Assembly (NCBI GenBank): GCA_964572965.1
Contig: CAZNHL010000120.1
Location: 1 to 7,013 of the forward strand
DNA: 7,013 nt
Origin: CAZNHL01 sp964572965
GTDB lineage: Bacteria > Bacteroidota > Bacteroidia > Cytophagales > UBA9547
Direction of reading: 5' to 3'
The first letter of the stretch is position 1, and each line of letters starts with the position of its first letter. The position numbers and the translations under genes were made by a program. Below are positions 4,955 to 7,013 of this stretch, piece by piece. The notes under the pieces are model-generated. The model was given only the letters and a program-made list of their open reading frames with translations. It did not search any database and was not told the DNA's origin.

Positions 4955-6334
4955 ATGAAGAAGTTCCTGATTAGTATCGCCCTGATAGTTGTTGCAATTA
5001 CTGTCTACTCTCAAAACAAAAAGCCAAACATTATTATCATTCTTGCTGATGACTTAGGTTATGGCGATATAGGTGTATATGGTGCTAATGATATTCGTAC
5101 ACCGAATATTGACAGGCTGGCAGCGGGAGGACTCAGGTTAACAGAGTTTTATTCAACATCTCCGGTTTGTAGCCCTACACGCGCCGGATTGCTTACCGGA
5201 CGTTTTCCCCGCAGAAATGGAATAGACCATGTATTTTTCCCGGAAAGCTTTACCGGTCTTCCGGAAAGTGAAGTAACAATTGCAGAAGCATTAAAGGGTA
5301 ATGGTTATAGCACAGCCATTGTAGGCAAATGGCACTTGGGTCACCATAGACAGTTTTTGCCATTGCAACAGGGTTTTGATGAGTACTATGGAATTCCATA
5401 CAGTAATGATATGCAGGGAGTTGTTTATCTCAGAGGGAACGATGTTGATAGCTTAAAAATAAATCAGCGCTATACAACCAAGACTTATACTCGTGTAGCC
5501 GTTCAATTCATTGATAAAAATAAAGACAAACCGTTTTTCCTGTATTTGGCTCATAACATGCCACATGTACCCCTTTATGCCTCTCCGGACTTTGAAGGGA
5601 AATCTAAAAGGGGGTTATATGGTGACGTGATTGAAGAACTTGACTGGAGTGTAGGAGAGGTAATCAATGCTTTAAAGAAAAACGGTATTGAAGAAAATAC
5701 CTTGGTAGTATTCACAAGTGATAATGGCCCTTGGTTAATTTTTGATGTGGAGGGGGGCTCAGCTGGTCCTTTACGCCAGGGTAAGGGCACAACGTTTGAA
5801 GGAGGGCAGCGTGTGCCGGGTATCGCTTATTGGCCTGGCAGGATTAAACCGGGAACGGTTTATAACGACCTGGCTTTGCAATTGGATTTATACCCGACCA
5901 TTGTCAGCCTGACAGGTAGCCAGAAAACACAAACGACAAAGCCCCTGGATGGAGAAGATGTGAGTGCTGTATTATTCGGGACGGGTAAGCGCAAAGGTGA
6001 CGAGTTTGCTTATTATGGTGATGGTAAAATAGAGGCATTCAGAAAAGGTGACTGGAAAATACGTTTACCTCATGCAGAAGTGAAGGCGTATGGTTTTACA
6101 CTGGAACAAGCAACTGACACACTACTTTTTAATCTGAAAACCGATGCAGGAGAAAAGAATAACCTCCTCAAATCTAACCCCGCCAAAGCAAAAGAATTAC
6201 TGAAAGCGTTGGATTCTTATCAGAAAAAATTAGGTGCAACACCTCCGGCATTGGTGCAACGCATGCCTGCGGACGACAGTCATATCAAGAAATTTCAACA
6301 AAGACATCCTGAGTTTAAAATTCAGGGAAAATAG
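4955..6334 (+). CDS. Secreted arylsulfatase-type sulfatase (S1 family)
   Basis: This complete 459-residue S1 sulfatase hydrolyses a sulfate ester, probably on a glycan. A Sec signal peptide covers about residues 1-19 (MKKFLISIALIVVAITVYS), leaving Gln20 at the likely mature end, and there is no lipobox Cys, so it should be periplasmic or secreted. The maturation motif CSPTRAGLLTG has Cys72 (converted to formylglycine) and Arg76. Calcium and sulfate ligands are seen as Asp32-Asp33 (ADDLGYG), Lys125-Trp126-His127 (GKWHLG), His204 (NMPHVPLY), Asp256-Asn257 (TSDNGPW) and Lys277 (RQGKGTTFEGG). All key residues are present. The layout is close to the arylsulfatase A/GALNS-like branch, but the substrate cannot be told. 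An in-frame ATG at 4913 would put 14 polar residues ahead of the signal peptide and lies inside the leader hairpin, so ATG 4955 is chosen. The second sulfatase starts 3 nt after its stop. Confidence 0.95.
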   Translation: MKKFLISIALIVVAITVYSQNKKPNIIIILADDLGYGDIGVYGANDIRTPNIDRLAAGGLRLTEFYSTSPVCSPTRAGLLTGRFPRRNGIDHVFFPESFTGLPESEVTIAEALKGNGYSTAIVGKWHLGHHRQFLPLQQGFDEYYGIPYSNDMQGVVYLRGNDVDSLKINQRYTTKTYTRVAVQFIDKNKDKPFFLYLAHNMPHVPLYASPDFEGKSKRGLYGDVIEELDWSVGEVINALKKNGIEENTLVVFTSDNGPWLIFDVEGGSAGPLRQGKGTTFEGGQRVPGIAYWPGRIKPGTVYNDLALQLDLYPTIVSLTGSQKTQTTKPLDGEDVSAVLFGTGKRKGDEFAYYGDGKIEAFRKGDWKIRLPHAEVKAYGFTLEQATDTLLFNLKTDAGEKNNLLKSNPAKAKELLKALDSYQKKLGATPPALVQRMPADDSHIKKFQQRHPEFKIQGK

Positions 6335-6337
6335 ATT

Positions 6338-7013
6338 ATGAAGAAAACTTTTTACAGAAATCTTACCTTATCGGCTTTGTTACTGGCCGGAGGCAATGTG
6401 TTCGCTCAGTATTCGCCCACACCGCGTTTTGAAGGAACAATAGGTAAAACGTTGGCAGAGACTAAAGAATCTCGTCCGCAAACACAACCTAAAGCGCCGG
6501 ATGGAGCTCCCAATGTTGTCTGGATTTTAATTGATGATATCGGTTTTGGCGCTTCTACTGCTTTTGGAGGTTTGATAGAAACACCCAACATTGATAAGTT
6601 GGCAGACAATGGCCTGCGTTATACCAATTATCATACAGCAGCTTTCTGTGCACCTACCCGTGCAGCTTTGCTGACAGGCCGTAACCCGCATTCCGTGCAC
6701 TTTGGCTTTTTTGCGCATTCGTCATATAATGCTCCGGGTTATGATGGTTACCTGCCATTTGAAAAAGCTACTGTAGCCGAAATCCTGCGCGAAAATGGCT
6801 ATAATACTTTTGCAGTAGGTAAATACCATGTAACCCACCCGGCAGATGCCAGTCAGGCAGGTCCGTTTAACCGTTGGCCAACGGGAAGAGGTTTTGACCA
6901 TTATTTCGGCTTCCCTCCAGAAAGCTGGGGTACCGACCAGTGGCATCCTACTTTATACCGTGATACACAACGCGAACCCGAAGATGCAAAAGGAAGACAT
7001 GTCAATGAATTGC
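6338..7013 (+). CDS. Secreted sulfatase, S1_4-like arylsulfatase (3' truncated by window end)
   Basis: The first 225 residues of a second sulfatase are visible; the window ends inside codon 226. Residues 1-23 form a Sec signal peptide (NLTLSALLLAGGNVFA, then Gln24), followed by a roughly 35-residue linker. The catalytic domain starts with PNVVWILIDDIGFG, giving Asp66-Asp67 as metal ligands. The maturation motif CAPTRAALLTGRN has Cys104 and Arg108. Lys162-Tyr163-His164 replaces the more common KWH. The stretches GYDGYLPFEKATVAEIL and AGPFNRWPTGRGFDHYFGF, then DQWHP, recall the large S1_4-type arylsulfatases (Pseudomonas AtsA-like relatives, usually well over 500 residues), so more than half of the protein probably lies outside. 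It differs clearly from the sulfatase just upstream and is therefore not a recent tandem duplicate. The 3-nt gap makes co-transcription and coupled translation very likely. Confidence 0.93.
   Translation, partial: MKKTFYRNLTLSALLLAGGNVFAQYSPTPRFEGTIGKTLAETKESRPQTQPKAPDGAPNVVWILIDDIGFGASTAFGGLIETPNIDKLADNGLRYTNYHTAAFCAPTRAALLTGRNPHSVHFGFFAHSSYNAPGYDGYLPFEKATVAEILRENGYNTFAVGKYHVTHPADASQAGPFNRWPTGRGFDHYFGFPPESWGTDQWHPTLYRDTQREPEDAKGRHVNEL

Noticed and set aside
4796..5014. 72-codon open frame on the minus strand over the leader and sulfatase start
   Set aside because: It overlaps the sulfatase signal peptide and the hairpin, has no promoter in that direction and no recognisable motif.
1..7013. 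CRISPR array, tRNA or rRNA gene, insertion sequence
   Set aside because: I saw no regularly spaced repeats, cloverleaf sequence, transposase frame or terminal inverted repeats with target duplications anywhere in the window.

Overview
The window looks like a chromosomal segment from a member of the Bacteroidota, most likely a Sphingobacteria-type organism (Pedobacter/Sphingobacterium/Chitinophaga relatives). The basis is AT-rich DNA with weak or absent Shine-Dalgarno sequences, one perfect Bacteroidota-type promoter (TTTG, 19 nt, TATATTTG), Sec signal peptides predicted to leave Gln at the mature N-terminus, and protein families typical of that phylum. The genus is inference. All recognisable genes lie on the + strand.

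Left part (1-1959): the 3' end of a probable ComEC/Rec2-type competence protein, then an enoyl-CoA hydratase/isomerase family protein of methylglutaconyl-CoA hydratase (LiuC/AtuE-like) flavour, then a small alpha/beta hydrolase. Gaps are 31 and 26 nt, so the three may be co-transcribed, although their functions are not obviously linked.

Middle part (1960-4653): a broken DUF433 antitoxin-like gene with one in-frame TAG and no toxin gene beside it. It is followed by purN (purine biosynthesis), a perfect 20-nt palindrome, an RsmF-like rRNA cytosine-C5 methyltransferase that appears to start at TTG, and an unrecognised 117-residue protein 5 nt further on. A weak terminator hairpin closes this block.

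Right part (4654-7013): a roughly 300-nt non-coding region holds the strong promoter, a 9-nt inverted repeat straddling its -7 element and predicted transcription start, and a long leader ending in a GC-rich hairpin of about 21 bp just ahead of the next start codon. Two exported sulfatases follow, 3 nt apart. The first is a complete 459-residue arylsulfatase-type enzyme. The second, cut by the window end, is of the S1_4-like large arylsulfatase type. They come from clearly different sulfatase subfamilies, which fits stepwise desulfation of a sulfated glycan or use of different sulfate esters. No SusC/SusD pair, glycoside hydrolase or sulfatase-maturating enzyme is visible here.

No complete novel system is evident. 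The most unusual material is the sulfatase leader (promoter with overlapping inverted repeat, plus the hairpin), the decayed orphan antitoxin, and the palindrome/TTG-start junction.
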